This document shows positions 54,011 to 62,148 of a DNA stretch of 64,000 bases, piece by piece. A program made the translations under genes and the position numbers. The DNA comes from Parvibaculum lavamentivorans DS-1 (lineage in GTDB: Bacteria > Pseudomonadota > Alphaproteobacteria > Parvibaculales > Parvibaculaceae). The notes beneath the pieces were generated by a model that did no database searches, had not been told where the DNA came from, and saw only the letters and a list, made by a program, of their open reading frames with translations. How positions within the stretch are numbered: the stretch's first letter is position 1; every line of letters begins with the position of its first letter. The DNA lies in the NCBI RefSeq assembly GCF_000017565.1, contig NC_009719.1, forward strand, positions 248,001 to 312,000, written 5' to 3'.

Positions 54011-54081
54011 GACCCCGCCCCGAAATTTGTTTCGCTTGCGCTCACAAATTGTCGACCCTCCCCCAAGGGGAGGGTGGGAAG
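54011..54081 (+). repeat. Modular hairpin repeat, copy 3
   Basis: GACCCCGCCCCG, a variable hairpin (AATTTG paired with CAAATT, with TTCGCTTGCGCT in the loop), then GTCGACCCTCCCCCAAGGGG and AGGGTGGGAAG. It matches copy 1 in orientation and box order. Confidence 0.7.
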
Positions 54082-54131
54082 TGAAACCTGTCATTCCGCA
54101 AGGGGAGGGAGGAAGAAATTCGTCTCCGGCC

Positions 54132-54659
54132 TTACGCAGCCGCCGGCTTGTGGAACTGGATGTTGGTGGGCGGTTTGGAGAAGGCGGGTTTTTCGGCGGT
54201 GAGCGCCCTCAGGGCTTCTTCGCGGTCGGCATCGCTGAAGCTGCCGGTCGTCAGGCAGAATTCAACGAAATTGCCGTTCGGGTCTTTCGTGTAGACCGAG
54301 TGGCACCAGTTGTGGTCGATCTCCAGCACGTCGAGCCCGGCATCGAGCCAACGCTGGCGGCGGCGTTCGAGGTCGGCGCGGTCCTTCACGTCGAAGGAGA
54401 TGTGGTTGATGTGGTCGGGCACGCCGGCGGCCTTGGAGAGATTGGTCTCGAAATTCTCCGTTCCCGGCATGTCGTGCATTTCCCAGAAGGCGATGAACTT
54501 GCTGTCGTCTTCCATGCGGTAGAAGAAATGCTTGGCCCAGCCGCCTTCCGGCGAGGGGCCGATTTCGACCTTTACTAGCTCGAAACCCATCACGCCTTCG
54601 TAGAACTCGTGAATGGCCTTCATGTCGCGCGCGGCAAGCGCCAGATGATGATAGCCCAT
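54132..54659 (-). CDS. VOC-family (glyoxalase/dioxygenase fold) protein
   Basis: This 175-residue protein has two VOC modules: HHLALAARDMKAIHEFYEGV at the start, then DHINHISFDVKDRADLERRR (about 85) and SVYTKDPNGNFVEFCLTTGS (about 125-145). Candidate metal ligands are His4 or His5, the His in NHISF and the Glu in FVEF. It is co-directed with, and three bases after, a carboxymuconolactone-decarboxylase-like gene. The substrate is unknown; an aromatic or lipid catabolic step is inferred from context. Confidence 0.9.
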   Translation of the reverse strand: MGYHHLALAARDMKAIHEFYEGVMGFELVKVEIGPSPEGGWAKHFFYRMEDDSKFIAFWEMHDMPGTENFETNLSKAAGVPDHINHISFDVKDRADLERRRQRWLDAGLDVLEIDHNWCHSVYTKDPNGNFVEFCLTTGSFSDADREEALRALTAEKPAFSKPPTNIQFHKPAAA

Positions 54660-54662
54660 GCT

Positions 54663-55307
54663 TCAATCCTTCCCTTGCTTGTCGACCATGCTCATGACGT
54701 CCGCCGACGCGCCTGCGGGCGCGGCGATTTCCACCACGCGCTCGTCCACATCGTCATATTCGAGGCGGAGCGCGCGCGACATGGTGGCGTGCATGTCATA
54801 GGTCGCGGTGATGTAGGTGAACTCGAGAATCTCTTCGTCGGAGAGGTGCTTCTTCATCGCATCGAAAATCGCTTCCGGCACGCGGCCGCCCTGCAGCACG
54901 AGGCAGTCGGTATAGGCAAGCAGCGCGCGCTCGATGGGCGCGTAGCAATCGGCGATCTGCCAATGCGGGATCGCCTGTATCTGTTCCTCGGTGAGGCCGA
55001 CATCGCGGCAGGCCTTGCAATGCTGCGAGAAGACGAATTGCGAGCCGCGCGCGAAACCGGCACGGATCTGGCCGAGTTCGCGAAGCTTCGGATCGAGCTT
55101 GCGATTCTTGCTCCGGTAGAACTGGAAGCCTTCGGTCGTGTGCTTGAAGGCGTCCGGCACCAGCGCGAAGACGGTCCACCAGTTGCCGGGCGTGCCCGTG
55201 GCGGTACCGGGCTCTTTCACCGGGTCGCGCTCGCCGAACAGCATTGTGTAAATCTGCTGCGCCAGCGGGCCGGCATCCGCCTTGCCCACTTGTCTCAGTC
55301 TCGGCAT
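54663..55307 (-). CDS. Carboxymuconolactone decarboxylase-like (AhpD fold) protein
   Basis: This 214-residue protein has the CMD/AhpD helical fold with RELGQIRAGFARGSQFVFSQ followed by HCKACRDVGLTEEQI; the Cys-x2-Cys and the upstream Gln/His are typical of the active AhpD-like relay. Family members are disulfide reductases or decarboxylases. ATG 55307 has GGAGG at good spacing. It leads the CMD-VOC pair and is divergent from a MarR regulator, its likely controller. Confidence 0.9.
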   Translation of the reverse strand: MPRLRQVGKADAGPLAQQIYTMLFGERDPVKEPGTATGTPGNWWTVFALVPDAFKHTTEGFQFYRSKNRKLDPKLRELGQIRAGFARGSQFVFSQHCKACRDVGLTEEQIQAIPHWQIADCYAPIERALLAYTDCLVLQGGRVPEAIFDAMKKHLSDEEILEFTYITATYDMHATMSRALRLEYDDVDERVVEIAAPAGASADVMSMVDKQGKD

Positions 55308-55377
55308 GCGTTTCCTCCCGTTGCATGACCGGGAAGAATGTAAGATAAACTGACGAATGGCTCAAGCGGGGATTCCG

Positions 55378-55851
55378 ATGACGCAAAGACAGCCCGGCGT
55401 GTTGATGGCGCAATTGCTCAACCGCTTCATGTGGTTCGACGGCGCCTTGCAGAAGAACCTCGATGCGCGCGGCCATGGCGGCGTGCGCCGGCTCGAATCC
55501 ATGACCATGGTCTATGTCCATGCGGGCGTGCGCCGCCCGAGCGAACTGGCGCGGCTGCTCGGCGTCACGCGGCAATCGATGAACACGGCGCTGCGCGAGC
55601 TGGAGGAAAAGCGGCTTGTCTATATGACGCCGGACCCCGAGGATGCGCGCTGCAAGCTCGTGACCTTCGCGCCGGAGGGCGCGGGCGTGAGGGCGGAGGC
55701 GCTGGAAATCGTCAGCGGCCTCGAAGCGGAACTCGAAGCGCGGCTCGGCGCGAGGACGGTGGAGAACCTGGCACGCATCGTGAGCGCGGAATGGGGCGAG
55801 GCGCCGGTGATGGCGAAGCCGGTACAGGGAAGAAAGAAGAAAAAAGCATGA
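55378..55851 (+). CDS. MarR-family transcriptional regulator
   Basis: This 157-residue regulator has dimer helices at both ends and a winged helix in the middle (RRPSELARLLGVTRQSMNTA, about 53-72, then LEEKRLVYMTPDPEDARCKL as helix and wing). The C terminus is Lys-rich (GRKKKKA). ATG 55378 has a GGGG site; ATG 55357 is the alternative. It lies between the divergent CMD-VOC pair and a lyase gene whose start overlaps its stop by four bases, so it may control both sides. The ligand is unknown. Confidence 0.9.
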   Translation: MTQRQPGVLMAQLLNRFMWFDGALQKNLDARGHGGVRRLESMTMVYVHAGVRRPSELARLLGVTRQSMNTALRELEEKRLVYMTPDPEDARCKLVTFAPEGAGVRAEALEIVSGLEAELEARLGARTVENLARIVSAEWGEAPVMAKPVQGRKKKKA

Positions 55852-56717
55852 CGAGCCTCGGCGATCTTCTGGCGGCGCCCGGCATTCTGGTCGCGCCCGG
55901 CGCCTATGATGCATTGTCGGCGAAGCTGGCGGCGAAGGTGGGCGCGCGCGTGGTCTACATGACGGGTTTCGGCGTTGCGGGCGCGAGCTTCGGTGTGCCG
56001 GATATCGGGCTTGTGAGTGCCACGGAAATGAGCGAGCGCGTGCGCGCGATTGCGGGCGCGGCGGCGCCTGTGCCGCTGATCGCCGATGGAGACAATGGGC
56101 ATGGCGGGCCCTTGAACGCGGCGCGGCTGACACGCGCCTATGAGGCGGCGGGCGCGGCCTGCATCCAGATCGAGGATCAGGTTTTTCCGAAACGCTGCGG
56201 CCATATGGAAGGCAAGGAAGTCGTCGCGCTGGAAGAAGCAGCGGCGAAAATCCGCGCGGCGGCGGAAGCGCGCGGGAGCCGCGACTTCAAGGTGATGGCA
56301 CGAACGGATGCGCGGGCGACGCATGATCTCGACGAGGCGCTCCGGCGCGGCGAGGCTTTCCTGAAGGCGGGCGCCGACATTCTTTTTGTCGAGGCGCCGC
56401 AGGGCGAAGACGAGTTGCGGAAGGTCGCGGAGACCTTCAAGGGTGTTCCCCTTGTCGCCAATATCGTCGAGGACGGCAAGACGCCCTATCTCGGCGCGAA
56501 GGCGCTGGAGGAGTTGGGATTCAAGATCGCGCTTTTTCCGGTGTCGGCTTTGCTAGCCGTCACCGCGCGGCTCGAAGGCGTTTACGCGACGCTGCTGAAA
56601 GGCGAGGGCTTGCCCGCGGGCGAGGCGCGCGTCACCTTCCAGCGCTACAATGAATTGATCGGGCTGCCGGAGATGCTGGCGGATGCGGCGGCGATAACCC
56701 GGGACACAGAGAAATAG
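55848..56717 (+). CDS. Isocitrate lyase / PEP mutase superfamily protein
   Basis: This 289-residue TIM-barrel protein belongs to the oxaloacetate decarboxylase/2-methylisocitrate lyase-like branch. Motifs are PGAYDALSAKLAAKVGARVV at the start, LIADGDNGHGG (metal Asp pair, about 80-90) and QVFPKRCGHMEGKEVV (about 112-127) with the catalytic Cys of K-[KR]-C-G-H. Later blocks are VMARTDARATHDLDEAL and LVANIVEDGKTP. Length fits PrpB-like enzymes, but the substrate is not certain. It is coupled to the MarR gene and followed by a thioesterase. Confidence 0.9.
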   Translation: MTSLGDLLAAPGILVAPGAYDALSAKLAAKVGARVVYMTGFGVAGASFGVPDIGLVSATEMSERVRAIAGAAAPVPLIADGDNGHGGPLNAARLTRAYEAAGAACIQIEDQVFPKRCGHMEGKEVVALEEAAAKIRAAAEARGSRDFKVMARTDARATHDLDEALRRGEAFLKAGADILFVEAPQGEDELRKVAETFKGVPLVANIVEDGKTPYLGAKALEELGFKIALFPVSALLAVTARLEGVYATLLKGEGLPAGEARVTFQRYNELIGLPEMLADAAAITRDTEK

Positions 56718-56728
56718 ACGGAGACGTG

Positions 56729-57157
56729 ATGCCGAGCTGGGGGAATATTCTGAAGCGGATCGAAGCGGGCGAGATGGAGAAGGCGCCGCCGCATGTTGCC
56801 GCGCTGAAGCTTTATGCGGGCAAGCTGACCGTGCTGGAGCCGGGCCGCATCCGCTACGACTGGCCGGTCGATCCGTCCTTCCTCAATCCGGTTGCCGTCT
56901 TCGGCGGCTATCTCGCGACGCTGGCCGACCAGACCTGCTCCTTCGCGCTGATGACCATGCTGAAGGACGACCAGAATTTCACGACGTCCGATCTGCAGAT
57001 GCATTTCTTCCGTCCTGTGACGGAAGGTGTTTTGTCCTGCGAGGGGCATGTGCTGAATGTGTCGAAGACGCAGGCCTATGTGGAGGCGGTGTTCACGAAC
57101 GCGGAAGGCAAGCTGGCGCTTAAGGCAAGGGCGGTGGAGCGGATTATCGCGGGGTGA
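56729..57157 (+). CDS. PaaI-like hotdog thioesterase
   Basis: This 142-residue protein has the hotdog fold of acyl-CoA thioesterases: DPSFLNPVAVFGGYLATLAD (about 49-68) with the N-P-x3-x-G-G pattern and an Asp at the helix, then TTSDLQMHFFRPVTEGVL and NAEGKLALKARAVER. It should release CoA from an acyl or aromatic acyl-CoA. ATG 56729 follows GACGGAGACGTG; GTG 56726 is the alternative. It lies 11 bases after the lyase gene and completes the MarR-lyase-thioesterase unit. Confidence 0.88.
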   Translation: MPSWGNILKRIEAGEMEKAPPHVAALKLYAGKLTVLEPGRIRYDWPVDPSFLNPVAVFGGYLATLADQTCSFALMTMLKDDQNFTTSDLQMHFFRPVTEGVLSCEGHVLNVSKTQAYVEAVFTNAEGKLALKARAVERIIAG

Positions 57158-57186
57158 GGCTCGGGCTTCATGCTCCCACCCAAAAA

Positions 57187-57219
57187 TATGTCACCCCCGG
57201 GCTTGACCCGGGGGTCCAG
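57187..57219 (+). repeat. 33-bp inverted repeat, left end of GIY-YIG unit
   Basis: This 33-bp sequence recurs exactly as the inverted complement at 57559-57591. Its core is itself a palindrome: CCCCCGGG, five bases (CTTGA), CCCGGGGG, flanked by GTCA and TCCAG. The form recalls REP-type palindromes. It begins 30 bp after the thioesterase stop. Confidence 0.9.
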
Positions 57220-57236
57220 GGTTCCGGGTGAGGCGC

Positions 57237-57524
57237 ATGAAGGACTACTATGTCTACATTCTTGCGAACGGACGAAATGGAACGCTCTATACGGGCGTGA
57301 CCAACGACATTCAGCGCCGCGTCTCCGAACATCGAGAGGAAATCGACAAAGGCTTCACCAGCCGTTATGGCGTGAAGCATCTCGTCTGGTACGAAGTGCA
57401 TAGCGAAGCACTGACGGCGATACAGCGGGAGAAAAATCTAAAGCACTGGTCACGCGCGTGGAAGATCGCGTTGATCGAGGAGGCGAATCCAGCCTGGCAC
57501 GATCTCTATCCGGGGCTCTTTTGA
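57237..57524 (+). CDS. GIY-YIG nuclease-family protein
   Basis: This 95-residue single-domain protein has YVYIL (5-9) and YTG (18-20) as the GIY and YIG parts, Arg27 in NDIQRRVSEH, His32, and the metal Glu65 in AIQREKNLKHWSR. It belongs to the small UPF0213/YhbQ-like group whose functions are mostly unknown. The start ATG 57237 has GAGG close upstream; GTG 57228 is an alternative. Exact 33-bp inverted repeats lie 17 bp before the start and 34 bp after the stop, making a compact unit of about 405 bp. Confidence 0.9.
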   Translation: MKDYYVYILANGRNGTLYTGVTNDIQRRVSEHREEIDKGFTSRYGVKHLVWYEVHSEALTAIQREKNLKHWSRAWKIALIEEANPAWHDLYPGLF

Positions 57525-57558
57525 GTCTTGCGAAGGGGGACGCCGCCGATGGCGGCTT

Positions 57559-57591
57559 CTGGACCCCCGGGTCAAGCCCGGGGGTGACATA
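57559..57591 (-). repeat. 33-bp inverted repeat, right end of GIY-YIG unit
   Basis: This is the exact inverted complement of 57187-57219. The symmetry goes a little further: A-rich sequence outside the left copy is mirrored by a T-run outside the right copy after one extra base. It lies 16 bp beyond the pheC stop on the other strand and might also end that transcript. Confidence 0.9.
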
Positions 57592-57606
57592 GTTTTTATG
57601 GTCCGA

Positions 57607-58377
57607 CTACTCCACCCACTTCCCGAAAATTGTTGCCTTCTCTCCGCTCGCCTCCATCGCTGCGAGCCATTCATCCACGCGCGCTTTCCAGGCTTCGTCC
57701 TGTGGTAGCAGGTAAGCCTTCTCCGAACGGTCGAAGGGCTCGTCGGGATGGATCGCGCAAAGCGCGGGATGCTCCTTCGCCATGATCCGCGTTTCGATGG
57801 CGTCGGTGATCATCAGGTCGGCGCGGCCTTCGGCGATTTCCTCGAAGATGGTCGCATTGTCCTTGTGGAGGATGATCGCCGCCGTCTTGATGTTCGCGCG
57901 GGTGAATTTTTCGTTGGTGCCGCCGGGATTGACGATCAGCGTCACGCCTTCGCGGTCGATCTGATCCAGGGTCTGGAAGCGGGCGGCGTCTTCGCAGCGG
58001 GCGATGGGCGTCTTGCCGTCGGTGAGGAGGGGCGTGGAGAAGAAGGCGGTGGTCCGCCGCTCCTCCGTGACGGAGATGCCGCCCATGCCGATGTCGAATT
58101 TTTCGGCGGCGAGGTCGTCCATCAGGCCGGGCCAGCTTGTGGGGACGATTTCGAGGCGGAGGCCGAGGCTGTCCGCGAGCGCCCGGGCCATGTCCACATC
58201 GAGGCCTTCGAAATGGCCTTGGGGCGCCTCCCAGGAGAAGGGCTTGTAGTCGCCGGTGAGGCCGACCCGGAGCGTGCCCGCGGCCTCGATGCGGGCGAGC
58301 GTGTCCGCCGCCGCCGGGACGAGGCCGAGAAGGAGGGCGAGGGCCGAAAGGGCGAGAAGGCGGGGCAAATGGCGCAT
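57607..58377 (-). CDS. pheC: Periplasmic cyclohexadienyl (prephenate/arogenate) dehydratase, PheC-like
   Basis: This 256-residue protein has a signal peptide (about 1-25, LLLGLVPAAADT) and a family 3 solute-binding fold. It carries blocks characteristic of PheC enzymes rather than transporters: RVGLTGDYKPFSWE, IVPTSWPGLMDDLAAEKFDI, VTLIVNPGGTNEKFTRANIK and RADLMITDAIETRIMAKEHP. PheC makes phenylpyruvate or phenylalanine in the periplasm. There are no ABC permease genes nearby, which supports an enzyme role. The cytosolic pheA is at 25820, so the genome has two unrelated dehydratases. It is divergent from ileS. Confidence 0.88.
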   Translation of the reverse strand: MRHLPRLLALSALALLLGLVPAAADTLARIEAAGTLRVGLTGDYKPFSWEAPQGHFEGLDVDMARALADSLGLRLEIVPTSWPGLMDDLAAEKFDIGMGGISVTEERRTTAFFSTPLLTDGKTPIARCEDAARFQTLDQIDREGVTLIVNPGGTNEKFTRANIKTAAIILHKDNATIFEEIAEGRADLMITDAIETRIMAKEHPALCAIHPDEPFDRSEKAYLLPQDEAWKARVDEWLAAMEASGEKATIFGKWVE

Positions 58378-58627
58378 GGGGTGGGACTATAGGGCGCCCG
58401 GAGCGGGGCCGGAAGCGGCGCCTTTACTGGACTGTAAAGGGTCCTGCTGCTAGAAACCCGTCCCATGAGCACGCCCGATTTTCATTCCGGTTTCCGGGGG
58501 GTCCGCCCCGGCATCATAGCGCGAATTACAGGCCCGGCCGGCCGCTGAGGGACCGCACAGGTTCCGCGCGGGCTGAGCCGGGTGTTTCTGTTCGAGTATC
58601 GCGCAACCCCAATATCCGGGACCATTC
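58378..58627. promoter_or_regulatory. Divergent promoter region of pheC and ileS
   Basis: About 250 bp. It holds the inverted repeat at 58421-58440 and a GC-rich segment with possible hairpins (for example GGCCCGGCCGGCC near 58532). A 27-codon ATG frame at 58465 is not convincing. No recognisable riboswitch or T-box was seen. Confidence 0.45.
58421..58440. promoter_or_regulatory. Inverted repeat CCTTTAC-N6-GTAAAGG
   Basis: Seven-base perfect arms with a six-base spacer, centred 53 bp upstream of pheC and about 198 bp upstream of ileS. The size and symmetry suit a dimeric regulator, and the closeness to the pheC start suggests control of that gene. The binding protein is unknown. Confidence 0.5.
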
Positions 58628-61525
58628 ATGTCCACCGAAGAAAACCCCACCGGCCGCGACTATCGCGACACGCTTTTCCTGCCCACGACCGATTTTCCGA
58701 TGAAGGCGGGGCTTCCCGCCCGCGAGCCCGAATGGCTGGCGCGCTGGCAGAAGCTCGGTCTTTACGAGCGGCTGCGTGAAAGCGCGAAGGGCCGCGAGAC
58801 CTTCATCCTGCATGACGGCCCGCCCTATGCGAATGGCAACATCCATATCGGCCATGCGCTGAACAAGATCCTGAAGGATGTCGTCGTCCGCTCGCAGCAG
58901 ATGATGGGCAAGGACGCGGCTTACGTGCCCGGCTGGGACTGCCACGGCCTGCCGATCGAATGGCAGATCGAGGAAAAATACCGCAAGCAGGGCAAGAACA
59001 AGGACGAGGTGCCGGCGCTCGAATTCCGCCGCGAATGCCGCGAATTCGCGCAAGGCTGGGTCGATGTCCAGAAGGAAGAATTCAAGCGGCTCGGCGTTTC
59101 CGGCGAGTGGGACAATCCCTACCTCACCATGTCCTTCGACGCGGAAGCGGGCATCGTCCGGGAATTCCAGAAATTCCTGATGAACGGCTCGCTCTATCGC
59201 GGCTCGAAGCCGGTGATGTGGTCGGTAGTGGAAAAGACCGCGCTGGCGGAAGCGGAGGTCGAGTATCACGACCATGTGAGCCACACGATCTGGGTGAAGT
59301 TTCCGGTTACGACTAGTTCGCCCAAAACAAACTTCCCGATTGGACCGGTAAATATTGTTATCTGGACGACGACACCCTGGACCATTCCGGCGAACCGTGC
59401 GATCGCGTTCAATCCCCGCATGGAATACACATTCTTGGCGCACAACGCTCCGGATGGTCAGCAAGTTTATTTGGTTGCTGAGGCTCTGCGCGAACGGTTT
59501 CTAAGTGAAGCTAAGCTTGATCCAGAGGAGTGGAAGGTGCTCTGGTCCGTTCCGGGATTCGAGTTGAAAGGAACGGTCTGCGCCCACCCCTTCCGTGGCG
59601 TTGAAGGAGCAGGCGACTACTTTGATTTCGATGTGCCGCTTCTCGCGGGCGATCATGTGACGGAAGAGGCGGGCACGGGCTTCGTGCATACCGCGCCGGG
59701 ACATGGCCAGGACGACTACATCATCTGGGTGGAAAATTTCGGCTCGAAGGACATTCCCGAGACGGTGAACGAGGAAGGCATCTATTACGATCACGTTCCT
59801 CTTTTCGCGGGCAAGTTCGTGCTGACGCGGCAGGGCAAGGAAGGCACCGCCAATGCGGCCGTGATCGAGGAACTGGAAAAGGCGGGCGCGCTGCTCGCGA
59901 GCGGCAAGGTCAAGCATTCCTATCCGCATTCATGGCGCTCCAAGGCGCCGCTCATCTTTCGCAACACGCCGCAATGGTTCGTGGCGATGGATGCGAAGGT
60001 GGAAGCGGCGGGCGGCAAGCCCTTCCGGCAGGTGGCGCTGGAAGAGATCGAGAAGGTGCGCTGGGTGCCTGCGCGCAACCGCAACCGCATCCATTCCATG
60101 GTCGAGACGCGGCCCGACTGGGTGCTGTCGCGCCAGCGCGCCTGGGGCGTACCGCTGACGCTCTTTGTACGGAAGGATGACGGCACGCTGCTGCGCGACG
60201 AGAAGGTGAACGCGCGCATCGTCGATGCCGTGGCGAAGGAAGGCGCGGATGCCTGGTTCGAGCGCCCGGCAAGCGACTTCCTCGGCAATGAGCATAATGC
60301 CGACGAATATGAGCGCGTGACGGATATTCTGGACGTCTGGTTCGATTCAGGCTCTACCCATGCTTTCGTGCTGGAAGCGCGCGGCATCCCCTCGCCCGCC
60401 GATCTCTATCTCGAAGGCTCCGACCAGCATCGCGGCTGGTTCCAGTCGTCGCTGCTCGAAAGCTGCGGCACGCGCGGCCGCGCGCCCTACAAGCAGGTTC
60501 TCACCCATGGCTTCACCATGGACGAGAAGGGCCGCAAGATGTCGAAGTCGCTCGGCAACGTCATCGCGCCGCAAAAGATCGTGGAACAGAACGGCGCGGA
60601 TATCCTGCGCCTCTGGGTGGCTTCCACCGACTATTGGGAAGACCACAATATCGGCAACGAGATCATCAAATCGAACGTCGAAGCCTATCGGAAGCTCCGC
60701 AACACGTTCCGCTATCTGCTCGGCAATCTCGCGGGTTTCGACGAGGCGGAGCGCGTCGCCGTTGCCGACATGCCGGAACTCGAACGCTCGATCCTGCACC
60801 GCCTTGCCGAACTCGATGATCTGGTGCGCAAGGCCTATGCGGATTACGACTTCAAGCGCGTGACGCATACGCTGTCGAACTTCATGAATGTCGATCTCTC
60901 GGCCTTCTATTTCGACATCCGGAAAGACACGCTTTATTGCGACGCGCCGTCGAGCTTGCGCCGCCGCGCCTGCCGCACGGTGCTGGATGAACTCTTCTCG
61001 CGCCTGACCGCATGGCTCGCGCCGGTGCTCTGTTTCACGACCGAGGAAGTCTGGCTGACGCGCTTCCCCGGCGACGAGGCATCGGTGCATCTGCGGACCT
61101 TCCCGGAGACGCCGGCCGAATGGCGGGACGAGGCGCTGGCTGCCAAATGGCGCAAGGTGCGCGAGCTTCGCCGCGTCGTCACTGGCGCGCTCGAAGTCGA
61201 ACGCCGCGAGAAGCGCATCGGCGCGAGCCTCGAAGCGGCGCCGGATGTCTATGTCTCGAAGCCCGACTATGTCGCCGCGCTGAAAGGCGTCGATCTCGCC
61301 GAACTCGCGATTGCGAGCCAGGCGACATTGATCGAGGGCGAGGGCCCGGCGGATGCCTTCCGCCTCGACGATGTGCCGGGCGTCGCCGTGGTGGCGAAGC
61401 TGGCGGAAGGGCGCAAATGCGCGCGCTCCTGGCGCATCCTGCCGGAAGTGGGCACCGACCCCGATTATCCCGACCTGTCCTTGCGCGATGCGGCGGCGGT
61501 GCGGGAATATGACGCGCGCGGCTGA
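58628..61525 (+). CDS. ileS: Isoleucyl-tRNA synthetase
   Basis: This 965-residue class I synthetase has HIGH at about residue 73-76 ([14 protein letters not shown]), the CP1 editing domain (about 185-390, [17 protein letters not shown] and [12 protein letters not shown]), KMSKS near 636 ([10 protein letters not shown]) and the C-terminal anticodon-binding region. No C-terminal zinc cysteine cluster is evident, as in shorter bacterial forms. A patch at about 59300-59630, inside the editing domain, has much lower GC and different codon choice. ATG 58628 gives a normal N terminus. It starts an ileS-lspA unit. Confidence 0.97.
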   Translation: MSTEENPTGRDYRDTLFLPTTDFPMKAGLPAREPEWLARWQKLGLYERLRESAKGRETFILHDGPPYANGNIHIGHALNKILKDVVVRSQQMMGKDAAYVPGWDCHGLPIEWQIEEKYRKQGKNKDEVPALEFRRECREFAQGWVDVQKEEFKRLGVSGEWDNPYLTMSFDAEAGIVREFQKFLMNGSLYRGSKPVMWSVVEKTALAEAEVEYHDHVSHTIWVKFPVTTSSPKTNFPIGPVNIVIWTTTPWTIPANRAIAFNPRMEYTFLAHNAPDGQQVYLVAEALRERFLSEAKLDPEEWKVLWSVPGFELKGTVCAHPFRGVEGAGDYFDFDVPLLAGDHVTEEAGTGFVHTAPGHGQDDYIIWVENFGSKDIPETVNEEGIYYDHVPLFAGKFVLTRQGKEGTANAAVIEELEKAGALLASGKVKHSYPHSWRSKAPLIFRNTPQWFVAMDAKVEAAGGKPFRQVALEEIEKVRWVPARNRNRIHSMVETRPDWVLSRQRAWGVPLTLFVRKDDGTLLRDEKVNARIVDAVAKEGADAWFERPASDFLGNEHNADEYERVTDILDVWFDSGSTHAFVLEARGIPSPADLYLEGSDQHRGWFQSSLLESCGTRGRAPYKQVLTHGFTMDEKGRKMSKSLGNVIAPQKIVEQNGADILRLWVASTDYWEDHNIGNEIIKSNVEAYRKLRNTFRYLLGNLAGFDEAERVAVADMPELERSILHRLAELDDLVRKAYADYDFKRVTHTLSNFMNVDLSAFYFDIRKDTLYCDAPSSLRRRACRTVLDELFSRLTAWLAPVLCFTTEEVWLTRFPGDEASVHLRTFPETPAEWRDEALAAKWRKVRELRRVVTGALEVERREKRIGASLEAAPDVYVSKPDYVAALKGVDLAELAIASQATLIEGEGPADAFRLDDVPGVAVVAKLAEGRKCARSWRILPEVGTDPDYPDLSLRDAAAVREYDARG

Positions 61526-61546
61526 ACACGCCGCAAGGGAGGAACG

Positions 61547-62101
61547 ATGGAGCGTCCGACGCGAGAGACCTTCTGGGGCCCGTTTTCGCTTTTCGGCGCC
61601 CTGATCGCGCTGGCGGGCTTTGCCGCCGACCGGCTGCATAAATGGTGGATGCTGGACGTCTATGGCATCGCGGGGCGCGGCCGGGTGGAGGTGACGTCCT
61701 TTTTCGACCTCGTCATGGCCTGGAATAACGGCGTCAGCTACGGGCTCTTTCAGGCCGAAACGGCGACGGGGGTCGCGATACTGGCGGGCTTCGCGCTGCT
61801 GGTGATCTGCGGCCTCGGGCTCTGGCTTGCCCGGGTTGAGTACAAGGTGACGGCGCTCGCCATCGGCCTCATCCTCGGCGGGGCCATAGGCAACGTCTAT
61901 GACCGCATCGCCTACGGCGCCGTGGCGGACTTTTTTAGTTTTCACGCCTTCGGTTTTTACTGGTATATCTTCAACATTGCCGATGTGTGGATAGCTTTGG
62001 GCGTCATTCTCATCATCCTTGAATCGGTATGGCCGGGCCTTGTGGGCGCCGGCAAAAAGAAAGACGGCCCGGACGGCGAGACGGGCGGCACGCCGGTCTG
62101 A
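61547..62101 (+). CDS. lspA: Lipoprotein signal peptidase
   Basis: This 184-residue aspartic protease of the inner membrane removes signal peptides from prolipoproteins. Four hydrophobic helices are seen. The catalytic aspartates lie in GGAIGNVYDRIAYGAVADFF (about 104-123) and IFNIADVWIALG (about 142); WNNGVSYGLF is the conserved N-x-G-x-x-F/G block. The C terminus is polar and Gly-rich. It follows ileS by 21 bp, a common pairing. Confidence 0.96.
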   Translation: MERPTRETFWGPFSLFGALIALAGFAADRLHKWWMLDVYGIAGRGRVEVTSFFDLVMAWNNGVSYGLFQAETATGVAILAGFALLVICGLGLWLARVEYKVTALAIGLILGGAIGNVYDRIAYGAVADFFSFHAFGFYWYIFNIADVWIALGVILIILESVWPGLVGAGKKKDGPDGETGGTPV

Positions 62102-62148
62102 ACGGCATATTCTCGCGATCAGCCGCCATCGTTAAGGAGACTGCGGAC

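Larger units (their letters stand above)
53778..54131. other. Repeat-filled spacer
   Basis: About 350 bp between the beta-barrel gene and the minus-strand VOC gene contain no gene. Three modular hairpin repeats (listed) and a TTCC-rich tract (53882-53907) fill it. Open frames that cross it show no coding character. Confidence 0.6.

Noticed and set aside
58465-58548. A 27-codon frame in the ileS leader
   Set aside because: No good ribosome site and composition like surrounding GC-rich non-coding DNA.
60347-61945. A 532-codon open frame antisense to ileS and lspA
   Set aside because: Arg/Ala/His-rich translation with no domain; the opposite strand holds clear ileS and lspA motifs.
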